Shown: positions 1-10,993 of the stretch, piece after piece
Layout: each line of letters begins with the position of its first letter
How positions within the stretch are numbered: position 1 is the stretch's first letter
Origin: Emiliania huxleyi CCMP1516
Lineage: Eukaryota > Haptophyta > Isochrysidales > Noelaerhabdaceae
Length of the DNA: 64,000 bases
Assembly (NCBI RefSeq): GCF_000372725.1
Contig: NW_005201360.1
Coordinates: 64,725-128,724 of the forward strand
Direction of reading: 5' to 3'
The notes under the pieces: model-generated
What the model was told of the DNA's origin: nothing
Seen by the model: the letters and a program-made list of their open reading frames with translations, nothing else
Databases searched by the model: none
Program-made: the position numbers and the translations under genes

Positions 1-814
1 CCCCTTCCCGTGAAACTTTAGGTTTTCGGCATAATTTTTTCAGAGGTGGTTTTTCAGGCCATTCCGACCGATTTGTGCGCAGACTTGGGCGAGGACTAAC
101 GACGGGCCTTACTCCGGGACTGCCCCCGGGCCGGGCGGCGGGGCGGTGGCGGCGCGCGGCGATCACACACACGCAGCGGAGAGGCGGAGGAGGTCAGCGC
201 TCGCTCTCTCCCCACCTCTACTTTTCTCCTGTGGTCGCATCTGCAAGTGTGCATGCGCTTTTGCGCGTCGGCCGTCGCCCGTCGCCCGTCGCCGTCGCGC
301 GGGCGGTCGATTTTTTGGATTTGGTTGTCGCGCTCGTCTCTGAAAAGCCGTGTCCCGTTCACCCGTGTATATAGGGCGATCGTTCCACCGCCAAATGTGT
401 ACGACAGGCCTCGCGATCGGAGGACGCCACACGGTGAAAGAAGCCCGCCGCGCCAACCCGCGGCGCTCTCACGCACAACTCGCGTCCCCAGGAACAGGGA
501 CAGGACACGAGCCAAGTCCCAAGCAAGACATGTGTGATCGCTCCCCTCCGCCGGCCGCAGGCCCTTAGTCCCTTCGCCCCCTCACGCAAGCGCGCCCCAT
601 ATGCCCTCTCCAAGCCCGAGACTCCATCCCTACGCACGCCGCCGTCCCCCTCCAAACGCACGTGGCCGCCCACCGCTGGCGCGAACGGCTGCACACGCGC
701 ACCCGGAGCGGCGACGGCGGATTGCGGCTGGCTGGCTGGCTAGCGGCGGCGGCGGCGGCGGGCGGGAGGCAAGGGTCTCGCGCCTCTAGTGCCGTCCTCG
801 CGACAGCCCGCGCT
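1..814. other. No recognisable gene; 3' flank of the succinyl-CoA ligase gene
   Basis: Short overlapping open frames occur on both strands, as expected for very GC-rich DNA, but none shows a family motif. The stretch lies downstream of the stop codon of the minus-strand SUCLG1-like gene and must hold its 3' UTR. I see no tRNA or rRNA. Confidence 0.5.
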
Positions 815-3255
815 CTACAGCTTGTCGGCATCCTCAACGGTCCAGACCATCGCCGGGTCGAGGTAGACCTTCCCGTTCCCCTTTTTCTCCTGGTAGAACT
901 GTGCCATGACGTGGCCCAACCTACTGCCACACCAGCACCGTCTGACCCATCCTTGGCAGACGCGACGCAACCACGCGGGCCCCGCCTGGCCGGCGACTTG
1001 GAGACCCTGCAGCCAGCCTGAGTCAGCGCTTTGATCTTTCCCTTCGCCGTGCCCGCGTTGCCCGCCGTGATCGCTCCCGCGTGGCCCATCCGGCGGCCGG
1101 GCGGCGCCGTGGTGCCTATCGAGGCCAAAAGGACGGCGGTCGAAAGACTCGAGGCGGCGGGGGACGGGGGACGGGGGCGGGGGCGGCAGACACGCGCCGG
1201 CGATGAAGTTGACGACGGGCTTGAAGTTCGTCATGTTCGCCTCCTGAATGAACGCCGCCGCCTGCTCCTCCGCGTCGCCTCCGATCTCGCCTGCTCGCCA
1301 GAGGCACGGGTGCGGGAGCGTCTCCCGCCCGCCCTCTCCAAGCCACGGAAGGAGTCTGCTCGCAGTCTGACGCGGCGCTACGTCTCGCGCTACATCTCGC
1401 TACATCTCGCTGCATCTCCGCGCGCACCGATCATGATGATGCCCTCCGTCTCCGGGTCGGCGTAAAAGTACCTGCGGGAGCACGGCAGGCCGGGATGAGC
1501 GCCTCGGGCGAGCCGTCGCGCACTGCTCGGCGCCGCGTGGCGTAACTCGAGCGCATCGAGGAAGTTTGTGGTTATTAATTCGTGATTATTAATCAGCCGC
1601 GTGGCGCACTCGAGCGCGTCGAGGAAGTTTGTTCCGTTGAATGGGTCGCCGCCGATGCCGATGACCATCGACTGGCCGAGCCCCTCGGTGAGGTCGACCT
1701 CGTCGTGGAGCGCCGTCGTCTGGTGCACCGCCTGAGGCGAGGTGACGGGGCCGGTCAGGCGAGGTGGGGTCGGGAGGGGGGAGGGGGAAGGTGACGGACA
1801 GACTCTCTGCTGGCGGGGCCTCTTGCGCTGGCGGGGCATGGGGCGATGCCTTCCCCCCCTCCCCCCCTCCCTCCCGCGGGAGCGAGGCAGGAGGCGCGCG
1901 GCGCTACTCGCAGCGCGAGGCGGGGAGAGGCGCGGGGCGGCGCGCGCCTCGTACGTCAGCGTGCCCGAGCGCGAGACGATCCCGATCTTCCCCTTCTTGT
2001 GGATGTAGCCGGGCATGATGCCAATCTTGCACGAGCCTCCGGCGGCGTCTTGCGGGTTGATGATGCCTGTGCGGCACGGGTGGCGGGGGTGGGAGGAGGG
2101 GGCGGAGGGGCGCGCCGCCTCCCTCGTCGCGAGGTGGCGCCCGGGCAGTTGGGCCCGATCAGCCGCGTCTTCGTCTGGCTCATCAGCGCTTTTTTTACCT
2201 GCGCAGAAGGGGCGCGACGAGGCGAGGTGGGGGCGGTCTGGGAAAGAGCGCGGCGATGCAGCTGCGGAGCGCGGCACGCTGAACCACGTCATGACGCGGG
2301 GGTGTCTCGGCTGTGTCTCGGACGTATCCCGGAGGCTTCTCGGCGGTGTCTCACGAGTGACTCGGCGATGTCTCGGCATGTCTCGGCATGTCTCGGCATG
2401 TCTCGGCATGTCTCGGCGATGTCTCGGCGATGTCTCGGAAGGATTGGAGAGGCGTGACGCGCTTCACCTGAACCATGTCATGCTGCGGCACGCCCTCCGT
2501 GATGCAGACTACCAGCGGGATCTCGGCCGCGATGGCCTCCATGATGGCGCCCTTCGCACCGGGCGGAGGCACCTACCGGGTGGAGGGAGAGGAGGAGGGA
2601 GAGGAGGAGGGAGAGGAGGGCAGCAGGAGAGGGGCGTGGGTGGCAGCGGCGGGAGGGGGGAGGGCGTCGTGCGGGGAGGTGCCGCCCGGCGGGGGAAGGG
2701 GGGAGGCGTGGAGCGCACGAAGAGGACTGCGGCATCGCAGTCGGTCTCCTTCTTGGCCTCTGCCATCGTAGTGTAGAGTGGCAGCTCAAAGCCCTGCGCG
2801 TCCATGTCTGTCTTCGTGCCGCCCTTCTTGGGGTGCGTGCCGCCGACCTGTCCGGTGCGGGATGGCGATCGAGTGGGCGCCGAGAGCGCTGGGGCTTGGC
2901 CACGCACGCGGAGCGACAGCCGCCCCACCCCCGGAGCATACGTCACGTGGGATTTGCGATGCGGAAGAGAGCGTGCGTGGGGGCAGAGAAGTTGGGCGTC
3001 GCTCGGGCTTCGCGGGACGCGTCGCACATAATTGGAGCCGTAGTCGATCCCCCCCTTGACGTGGAAGGCGCCCGTCTTACCCGTGATGCCCGCACAGATG
3101 ACCTTTGTGTCGGGGTAGACGGCAGGCGGCGGCGCCTTGCCGGCGGCATACGCCTTTTTAATGACGTCCTTGTGCTTGGGCTGGGTGCTGAACCCTCTCC
3201 GCGCCAGCTGCGATCGGCCAATGGCGCGCGCCGGGGCAGCTGCTGAGCTCCGCAT
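815..3255 (-). CDS. SUCLG1: Succinyl-CoA ligase (ADP/GDP-forming) alpha subunit, mitochondrial
   Basis: TCA-cycle enzyme of the mitochondrial matrix; the alpha subunit binds CoA and carries the phosphohistidine. Ten exons close in frame (3255-3028, 2847-2719, 2572-2468, 2198-2141, 2066-1948, 1731-1610, 1471-1428, 1290-1198, 1115-986, 920-815), giving 377 residues against about 330-350 in relatives. The basic, Ala/Ser-rich start ([20 protein letters not shown]) suits a mitochondrial presequence. Visible family motifs are [10 protein letters not shown] (CoA-binding region), the stretch around [32 protein letters not shown] and RRMGHAGAI with the catalytic histidine. Longer upstream frame to 3483 lacks conservation, so the ATG at 3255 is preferred. 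Introns 4, 5, 8 and 9 need GC-AG borders; the others are GT-AG. Intron 3 holds a tandem decamer array and intron 6 a duplicated exon junction. ADP or GDP preference cannot be read from this subunit. Confidence 0.95.
1532..1632. repeat. Duplicated exon-intron junction around an AT-rich spacer (SUCLG1 intron 6)
   Basis: Copies 1532-1569 and 1596-1632 are nearly identical (two substitutions and a 1-base indel). They flank a 26-bp AT-rich spacer (1570-1595) containing the near-palindrome TGATTATTAATCA. Copy 1596-1632 is the real exon end plus donor; copy 1532-1569 lies inside the intron. Confidence 0.85.
2301..2438 (-). repeat. Intronic minisatellite, unit CCGAGACATG (SUCLG1 intron 3)
   Basis: Read on the gene's sense strand, a 10-11-nt unit CCGAGACATG/CCGAGACATCG repeats about a dozen times, diverging toward the edges. 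It lies wholly within the intron 2199-2467. Similar sense-oriented arrays sit in introns of unrelated genes in this window. Confidence 0.85.
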
Positions 3256-3560
3256 ATATGGCGGGCAGAGGAGGGCTTTGCTGATCGTCGGCCGATCAAG
3301 TCCTCGGCGTCGGAAGCATGTTTTTCTTTCTCGGCGAGATATCTTTATCCCTAGAAGGCCGTCCGGGCTAACAAAGGCCGTCCGGGCGAACCAAACCGCG
3401 AGGGGGGGACGGCGAGTCGTGTAGGAAGGGAAATTCTCTTCATCACGCAAAGATGCGGCGCGGGGAGAGCGACAAGACACCACACCACCACCTCCACAGT
3501 TAGAGCAACCCTCCGACTGCGCCAGGCCTAAATTGGCTCCCGCTTGTGCGGGCGCACGTC
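3256..3560. promoter_or_regulatory. Divergent promoter region, SUCLG1 / ferredoxin-like gene
   Basis: A 305-bp gap separates the start codons of two outward-facing genes, so both promoters must overlap here. No clear TATA box was assigned. The region is locally less GC-rich than its surroundings, for instance around 3330-3360. Confidence 0.45.
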
Positions 3561-5007
3561 ATGTGGCCGCGGTCGCGCTTGCTTCTGCTCGCGCTGCTCC
3601 TGCGCTGTATCGCGGCGGTGACCTGCCGCCGACCGGGGCCCCGGCTTCGCGGCGGAGGCGGCCTCGGAGGGAGGCGGCCTGGGCGGCGGCGCTCGAGGCG
3701 CGTGCAGATGGTGAGCAGAGAGGACGCCGAGTCCAACGCGCGGCTGATGGGCGCGCTCTTTGGCAGCGCCGAGGAGGCGGCGGACGCCGCCGAGCACGAC
3801 CAGTCCGTCTCCTCGCACCTCAAAGTGCATCGCGACGAGGACGGCGACCTGGTGCAGCTTCGATTCGTGTACGTAGACGAGGTGGACTGCATCGGCTGCA
3901 CCTATTGCGCCGGCGTGGCGCGAAACACCTTCTTCATGGAGGAGGAGGCTGGGCGGGCGCGCGCCTTTCTGCAGGGCGGAGACGACCCGGAGGCGAGCGC
4001 GAGCGTATTATATCATATTATATATTATATTATATTAGAGACGACCCGGAGGTGAGCGCGAGCGTCGCAAGGCGTGCGTGCGCCGGCGATCTCTCCTCAC
4101 CGCGCTACTCGCCCCTCCCCGCCCCGCCAGGTGATCGCGGAGGCAATCGAGTGCTGTCCCGTCAACTGCATCAACTACGTCGACTATGAGAACCTGGAGA
4201 TCCTCGAAAAGGTCTGTTCCTTCTACAGCCGAGACACGTCCGACACCTCCGAAATTGGGACGCTTCCGAGACACCTCTGAGACACCTCTGAGACACGAAC
4301 GAGACACCTTCGACAGTGGGAAGGCCTTCCGAAACACCTCCGAGGCACCCTCCCTTCCCTCTCCTCACACACCTCTCACGCACCGCGCCCACTTCCACCA
4401 ATCCCGCACCCCTCCTCTCCCCTCCCTCCGCCGACACGGTCCGCCGACACGCTCTCCGGATGCTCCTCCCGCCAGGAGAGGGACGGCGATGGGGTTGTCC
4501 TGAGGCCAAAGGGGTGCGGCGGACCGCAGCAGGTGGAGACAAAGTCGACTCACGGGTGCCACCCCTGCCCTCTCCCCCCTCCCCCTCCCCCTCCCCGTCG
4601 AGGCTGCAGCCACCGGCCCCTCCCCGACACGCACACAGCCGTCCTCCGCACCGGCCCTCGCTCACACACGCACACGCGCCGCCTCCCAGAGGCAAACCAC
4701 TCGCGCCTAGACCCGTGCCTAGACCCGCGCCGCACGTCCGCCGTCGCAGGAGCGGGAACGGAAGAGGGAGGCGAGCGGCGCGGCGGCGGCGGAGCGGGAG
4801 GAGGAGGAGCGCGCCACGCTCGTCGACGCCCTCTTCGACGGCGGCGACGCCGACGGCGGCGACGTTGTCGATCCACTCGCAGAGGCGGAGGCGCGCAACC
4901 AGCAGGCTGCCGGGGAGCCGGTGGCGGCGGAGAAGGGGGCGGGGAACGCTGCCGCCTTCGACACGCTCTTTGCGGACGACTACTTCATCCCCCCCGAGCC
5001 GCCGTAG
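3561..5007 (+). CDS. 4Fe-4S ferredoxin-like protein, probably plastid-targeted
   Basis: Small electron-transfer protein. Exons 3561-3992, 4131-4211 and 4750-5007 close in frame (256 residues). Residues 1-20 (LLLLALLLRC core) look like a signal peptide and the following Arg/Gly stretch like a transit peptide. Two half-clusters are visible: VDCIGCTYCAGVA at the end of exon 1 and IECCPVNCINYVD in exon 2, the pattern of a single-cluster bacterial-type ferredoxin, as in plant plastid ferredoxin/DnaJ-related proteins. No J domain is present. The third exon encodes an acidic, Ala-rich tail ending in DDYFIPPEPP. Intron 1 (3993-4130) starts with GC and contains a second copy of the exon junction; intron 2 (4212-4749) starts with GT and contains a GAGACACCTC array. 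The redox partner cannot be inferred. Confidence 0.85.
3979..4065. repeat. Duplicated exon-intron junction around an AT-only spacer (ferredoxin intron 1)
   Basis: A 28-bp segment (3979-4006) spanning the exon end and the GC donor is repeated at 4038-4065 with one substitution, which turns the copied GC donor into GT. The 31-bp spacer (4007-4037) is almost purely A/T and self-complementary (TATATTATATTATATTA). Confidence 0.9.
4231..4345 (+). repeat. Intronic minisatellite, unit GAGACACCTC (ferredoxin intron 2)
   Basis: Degenerate 10-11-nt units such as CGAGACACCTC and TGAGACACCTC run in the sense direction inside intron 4212-4749. Confidence 0.8.
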
Positions 5008-5790
5008 CCGCGCGGCGGCGTGCGCCGCGCGGATCGCGCGTCATAGGTGTCAGGGAGCATGTCTTGAGTGCCGTGGTGTCGGAGCAGCGGGGGAGGCGCC
5101 GCGCAGGAGCTGCGCCCTCAGCGCGCATAGGAGCAGGTAGAGGTCACACCATGTAGTTGCGGCTCCCGGCAGGGGACAAGGGTCGCGTGGCGTACGATGC
5201 TACGGCACGCTCCTGCGAGTCTCTCCGTACTCCGACGGCCCGTGGGCTCCTCCGCATTTTAGCCAGTCCGGTCCGCGTCCGGGTTTGTCCGCGCAGCGTT
5301 GCCGTTGCCCGTTGGGGATGCCCAGTTCGACTGCCGCAGTTGATGGGTCGTCCGCCCTCGCCGCATGCAACAACTATCAGCTATCACATGCAGTGTTGAC
5401 TTGTACCATTAACAGAGCTGCTAGGCTGGTGAAACAACTCCTGTTGTGAAAAACACACACTACATCAAATCAAATGCGAATCCTTTTTTTATCCCCAGGT
5501 CCCCAGCGCCCAGGGCAGGATTGAGAGACCACTCGCGACCCGGTAGCGCGTATAACGTAGAGCCGTATGACACGAGCGGCGACACGACCCACGAGCGCAC
5601 GAGGTCTTGTCGTTTGTCCCTCTCTCAAGTGGTCTCGCGTCTGCTGTGTGGCAGTGCGCCAGTGCGGGCAGCTCCCCGCACATCTCTCTCTCCGGACCGC
5701 TCTCCGGTGGGCCACTCTCCTCCCCGCGTCTCGAGCGCTGGCGACCCTTTGTGTGTGACGCGCCCCGCCGACGCGCAGCCCCGCCCCCCG
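5008..5790. other. Convergent intergenic region, no gene seen
   Basis: The region lies between the stop codons of the ferredoxin-like gene (+) and the EDR2-like gene (-). It must carry both 3' UTRs. The open frames here are shadows without motifs. Confidence 0.5.
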
Positions 5791-6862
5791 CTACGCCTCC
5801 TCCAGCAGCGGCACGGCGGCCTCGGACAGGTCGAGGTTGTACAGCCGCGCCGCGCCGAGCACCACCTCCGGCAGCTCCTCTTGCCGCTGCCCCTCTAGCA
5901 CAAAGGCGAGGTCCGCCACAATCAGCTTGGAGACCGGCCGCACCAACCCGAGCACGCGGTTGGCGATGGCCTCCTTGCTGATGTCCATGTCGACCTCCAC
6001 GTACTCTGGCGTAGAAAAGTAGCGCTGCGGCACGCCCCGGCCACCCTTGGCCGTGATGGCGGGACGCGACGGGCATGCGAGACGCAGCGTCAGGGGCGCC
6101 CGCACGAGCCTCGGGATGAGCTTGAAGCGGTCGTTGCGGAAGTCGTCGGCTGCGTGCGCGAACCGCTCCAGGAGCGCGGCTGCGGCCGGCGACTCCTCCT
6201 CCAGCGTCTCCAGCACGCCAAAGTACCTGCGCGTCGGGGCAGGGGGTGGGCTGGAGGAGGGGGAGGGTGTGGGTTGGGCGGGGTCTTTGTGAGGAGAGTG
6301 GGGAGGGGGGTGGGCTTTCACACATGGCGAGGTGCACGACCCACTTCCCCGTCGGGATGACGACCACGACCACCACGATCCTCGAGAGAGGCGACTCGCA
6401 GCGCTCGTGGAGCGTCGAGGTCGGGGCGCCGGGACGGCCAGCCACGTTGGCAAAAAAAGTCTTTGCTCGAAAGAGCTCCACAGCCAAGAGCTGCGAGCCG
6501 CACGCGGACGGGACCTTCTTCCGGTCGCGAAGGTAGTTCTCGCCGCGGATCTCAAAGCCGTTCGGTGCGATGGCGCTCCAGCAGTGTCGGCCGTCCGCTG
6601 TGACCTGCTCGTCGAGCTCGTACGGCGAGCGCTCCACCGGAGGCGGGGAGACGGCCGATCTGCGGGTGACGGACGAGCGTCGAACCATCGCGTCGGCGAG
6701 TGGCTCTGACTGGAGACTTAATAGGAGCGGGACAGCGCTCGATTTGCGAGGGTCGATGAGCTTCACGCTCTCCTCGGCAGCAATCGTCAGCCGTTGGTGA
6801 ATGGTCGGCGCCGGCGCTGACTCAGACTCGCGTGCATATGATTTGCTGTGCCCGCAGCCCAT
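5791..6862 (-). CDS. EDR2-like (DUF1336) lipid-binding protein with N-myristoylation signal
   Basis: Two exons, 6862-6324 and 6226-5791, joined by a GT-AG intron (324 residues). The C-terminal two-thirds match the EDR2_C/DUF1336 family: FEIRGENYLRDRKKV, AVELF, then RNDRFKLIPRLVRAP, YVEVDMDISKEAIANRVLGLV and EELPEVVLG. The start MGCGHSKS is a strong N-myristoylation plus cysteine-acylation signal, so membrane attachment is inferred. The plant relative EDR2 has PH and START domains before DUF1336; neither is present here, so this is a short DUF1336-only form. Function is probably lipid-linked at a membrane but unproven. Confidence 0.88.
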
Positions 6863-7494
6863 TGTGGCCGCTGCTTCTCGCGCCACCCTGCGTCTCGAAG
6901 GAGGCAAAGACTACGGCAAAGACCGGCCCGCACCGGCAAATACCGCTCTGACAACAGTTGCCCCAAAGAGGGCGCGTTCTTTGCCACCACAGCAGAGGGA
7001 GACACCAGGGTGCCGTGAGGGCGGAAGAAAACTGCGGGTACCCCAGGAATTGCGACTCGCCGCTTTCCTCCCGCTGTGATTCTGTGTGAGCTCTGTGTCT
7101 TGATTTGCCAACAATATACCTAACACTAACCTGCGAGAACCCTTCGGTCGCTCATTCATCGCAAACCCTGTCAGCAGAGTCCTCCTACGGGAAGGTACGT
7201 AAGAGCCACATACACTGAAAAATCCACACGTCCTACCTTCCTACATAGGAACCTATGCACCCACACTTGGGGACTAGAGCATATGCACAGACAGACAGAC
7301 AGACAGACAACAAACGATGGGGACACGCGCTCAACGCCAAAAGGCAGAAACCTCAACTTGTACGAAAAACTAGCTTACTGCTCTCTTTCTCAAAGGTGCG
7401 TCCCCGACAGCCAAATTAGGCGAGCGCTTTTTTCATAAGGTAAGCCAGCGCCAACTTTTTGCGCACGTCCCTTGCACCCGCAGAAGACCACAAG
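6863..7494. promoter_or_regulatory. Divergent promoter region, EDR2-like / LPMO-chitinase
   Basis: About 630 bp separate two outward-facing start codons. A (CAGA)n run lies near 7289-7310. The GC content is lower than in the coding DNA. No specific factor site could be assigned. Confidence 0.4.
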
Positions 7495-9770
7495 ATGTGT
7501 CTGCGACGTCTCGCGCTCCTACTGGCCTCCGCCCCTACCGCCCGAGCACATGGGCGGATGTCATGCCCAGCGCCGCGTCAGATGCGCGACCACACCATCG
7601 ACGGCGACGCCTGGACGCGGTGGGTCGGAATGACGGGGGGCTCCTACGCACCTGGGTTTGGCAACTCTCAGAGCCTCAACTCCGGAGGCCTCAACCCGGC
7701 GCACGCGAGCCCGCACTCGCGAGACCTCTGTGGTGGGACGCTTGCAAACGGATTCAACGCGGGAGCGCGGTATGGCCCGACGGACCCACGCGGCACGTTT
7801 GTCAGCGGTGGCTTGATGGTGGTGACTATCGAGCTGACTGCCCATCACAGAGGTGCGCTGCCAACCTCTACGCCCAGTGCACCGATTGCCCACGTTTGCT
7901 GCACCCACGCCGCTCACCCGCCCCGCAGGCTGGTTCGAGTTCCGGCTCGCAGTCTTGGACGATCCAGACAAGAGCGTCCCCATCACGCAGGAGCTACTCA
8001 ACGAGCATGTGCTCGAGATCGACCCCTCCACGATCGACTACGAGCGAGTGACGGACTATCAGGCAGTGAGAGCGTCAGTCCGGTGCCCCTCCAGCGGCGG
8101 ACACAGCGACCCATCCGCCGCCGCACTCACCGCAACGTTTCCTCACGGATCGTGCTGCAATGGCGGTGGCGCGTGCACCCCACCAGACGCCAACCGTGAT
8201 CGGTACGTCGTTGACGACGCCGCGTTCGGCAACACATACATGATCGCCCTCAAGGTGCCGGTGGGCATCTCGTGCGAGCGCTGCGTCCTACAGTGGTACT
8301 ATCAGACGGGCAATCGGCCCGACTCTTACCCAGAGGCGTTTTGGAACTGCGCCGACATCAGCATCGAGCCAGCGGGCTACGCCGGAGGGGTTGGCTGTGA
8401 CTCTCCGGGGCCAAAGGAGATGCCTGTGACGCCGGCACCCACGCAGCCAAAAAGTGGGTGGTGTGAGAACCCATGGCAGGGCGGCGACTGCATCGCTTGC
8501 GCCACCGACATTGACTGTCCAACGGGGCGTGCTTGTTGGTCAGAGTCATCCTGCGACTACCCGATCAAGTGCGGTGAGACCGCGGCATGCCAAGGCGCAA
8601 CTTGCGGCCCGACGTCGGAGCTGTGCTCTGGAGAGATGGAGGCGTGCTCGTCTTTCGCCGCTTCGTGCCAAGAGTGGTGCGGGGCGTGTGCAGCGACGGC
8701 AGCGTGCGCCATCGACCTTCCAGACTACCCGGCGGGGACAGTTCGGAACGACTGCTCCTGCGACTGCTCCTCCTGCGGTGGCGGCACTCCATTTGACAGC
8801 TGCATCTTTCAGACCAAGGCTCCATTACCTCCTCCGCCCTCGGTCTCGACCTCGCATCCACCGCCCACCTCGCCGAACCCACCGCCGCTACCCCAGACAA
8901 CAGGCACAGGTGATGTCTGCACCACCGCCTGCGCGCATCCAGAGTGCGGCTGCGACCTCACTGGAGCGTCTTGGTGCGATCGCGCTGTGCACTGCCACGA
9001 CAGCACTGACAGCAATGGGGCGTGCAACTGGGGCGTGGCGTGCACTCCGTCGTCCCTTGCACCACCTCCGCTGATCCCTCCGCTGCCACCCCTCACCATG
9101 CAGCCTCCGGCTGAGCTGCCGCCCGAGTGCAAGCCATTTTGCGCCATGAAGACCCAGGGGTGGCTGGACAAGTGCAAGTGGAACGGCTGCCTCGGCTGCT
9201 CGCAATGTGACAGCCTGCCCGTCTGCGAGGCCTTTTGCGACGCCAAGACCCAGCAGTGGTCGAAAAAGTGCAACTGGACAGGCTGCTCGGGCTGCGCCCA
9301 ATGCTCACGGGCAGCACAGCCGCCCAACTCCCTAGCCTCACCCTCACCATCGCCGCCGCCGCATTGCGAGGCCTTTTGCGACGCCAAGACACAGCAGTGG
9401 TCGAAAAAGTGCAACTGGACACGCTGCTCGGCCTGCGCCCAATGCTTACCGGCAGCACAGCCGCCCACCTCCCTAGCCTCACCCTCACCGTCGCCGCCGC
9501 CGCATCCGTCGCCTCCCCCGCCGCATCCGTCGCCTCCCCCGCCGCATCCGCCGGCAAGTGGCGGGGGACAGTGTCTGTCCACAGGCTATCATGCTGGCTA
9601 CACCGACGCTTGGTGCGACATCAACTGCAACCACAATCCTCCCAACTGCCCCGCCCTTCACTGCACCCAGGACTGCCTCGGTGGAGGCGGGGAGGGCGCA
9701 CCGCCACCACCTTCACCTCCACCACCCTCGCCGTCCCTGTCGCCGCCACCCACAATCTACGCGCCGCCTC

Positions 9771-9832
<62 letters not shown>

Positions 9833-10993
9833 CGCGTTGTGCAGTATTACGCGCAGTGGGCTGTGTACGGGCGCAGCTTTTACCCTCGTGACGTGCGCGT
9901 CGACAAGCTCACGCACATGCACTACGCATTCTACGAGGTGACATCCGACTGCCGGGCCGCATCCATCGATGAGTACGCCGACTATCAGCTCTCGCAGACC
10001 GCCGCCGGCCGCATGGTGCGGGGCAACATCGCCGCCTTTGTCGCCCTGCGCGAGGAGCAAGCCAGCCTCGGCCACACGCTGCGCCTCATCCTCTCGCTCG
10101 GCGGGTGGACCAAGTCGACGCACTTCTCCGAGTGCGCAAAGACCCAAGTAAAGCGGCAGGCCCTCGTCAGCTCGGCCGCCGCGTTGCTAGACCGGACCGA
10201 CTTCGACGGCCTGGACCTCGATTGGGAGTACCCGGTCTGCTGCGGGTTGGATAGCAACGGCGTCGACCCCGCCGACTGGGAGAATTACGTGTTGCTGCTG
10301 CAGATGCTGCGCGCGGCGCTGGACGTGGCGCACCCGACGGAGCACAAGGAGCTGTCGATCGCGATGGGGATGAGCCCGGCCGTGACGGGCATCGCGCCCA
10401 AGGCGGCGCTCGCCGACGTGCTCGATTGCATCTACCTGATGACCTATGATTATAATGGCGATTGGAACGACTTCACTGGCCACCTCGCGCCTCTCTACCC
10501 CGATCCCGCCTATCCCGGAGACCCCGACTTCCACATCTCGTGGGGCGTGGCCGAGTGGACCGCCGTGGTGCCAGCCTCCAAGCTCGTTATGGGCATGCCC
10601 TCGTACGGCCGCTCGTGGCACGGCACGACTGAGCTGTTCGGCTTCGGCGCTACGCCCGGACCGGGGACCTACTGGGAGCCACCCGACAGGAAGGAGCAGC
10701 CGGGCATCCTGCGGTACGACGAGATCACCTCGGACCGATTCGCTGGCTTGACTCGCGGCTGGTCCGACATCGCCAAAGTGCCGTATCTCCAAGGCTACCT
10801 CGGCGGCCAGCCCACCTTCATCACCTACGACGACCCCGATTCGATCGCCATCAAGGCTCGCTTTGGCCAGGCGGCTGGTCTGGCTGGGATGATGTTCTGG
10901 GAGGCGTCCGAGGACAGCTCCTCCGTTTTGCTGCTGCGGGCCATCGAGGCTTGGAACGAGGGGTCGCCTCGCCGCTCCCTGCTGCTGTCGTGA
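7495..10993 (+). CDS. Secreted fusion: AA15-like lytic polysaccharide monooxygenase, Cys-rich modules and GH18 chitinase
   Basis: Exons 7495-7852 and 7929-10993 (GT-AG intron, 76 bp) give 1140 residues. After a short signal peptide the mature chain should begin with His19 (ARA/HGRM); with His118 in ELTAHHRGWFEFRL this forms the copper histidine brace of an LPMO, closest by motif to AA15. LPMO body is about 19-235. Next comes a Cys-rich region and three copies of a 27-residue module, C-x3-C...W-x2-KC-x-W-x2-C-x2-C-x2-C (from 9128, 9224 and 9365), separated by Pro/Ser linkers. A further module has TDAWCDINCN. The C-terminal GH18 domain (about 760-1120) carries FDGLDLDWEYP with the catalytic glutamate, and SLGGW. 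Predicted role: oxidative plus hydrolytic attack on chitin outside the cell or in a vacuole. No key residue appears lost. Chitin as substrate is inferred from GH18/AA15. Confidence 0.93.
9128..9442 (+). repeat. Three copies of a 27-residue Cys-rich module within the LPMO-chitinase
   Basis: Copies begin at 9128, 9224 and 9365. The second and third are almost identical at protein level (CEAFCDAKTQQWSKKCNW) and in DNA, pointing to recent duplication, while the first is diverged (CKPFCAMKTQGWLDKCKW). Six cysteines per copy suggest three disulphides. A carbohydrate-binding role is plausible but unproven. Confidence 0.85.

Noticed and set aside
2301-2438. CRISPR-like array
   Set aside because: Units are 10-11 nt without unique spacers, lie in an intron, and the genome is eukaryotic.
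3256-3483. Upstream extension of the SUCLG1 frame
   Set aside because: It adds about 76 residues with no conservation and no presequence character; the ATG at 3255 gives a convincing mitochondrial presequence.
9093-9582. Antisense frames opposite the LPMO-chitinase linkers
   Set aside because: They mirror the Pro/Cys-rich coding repeats on the plus strand and carry no motif.
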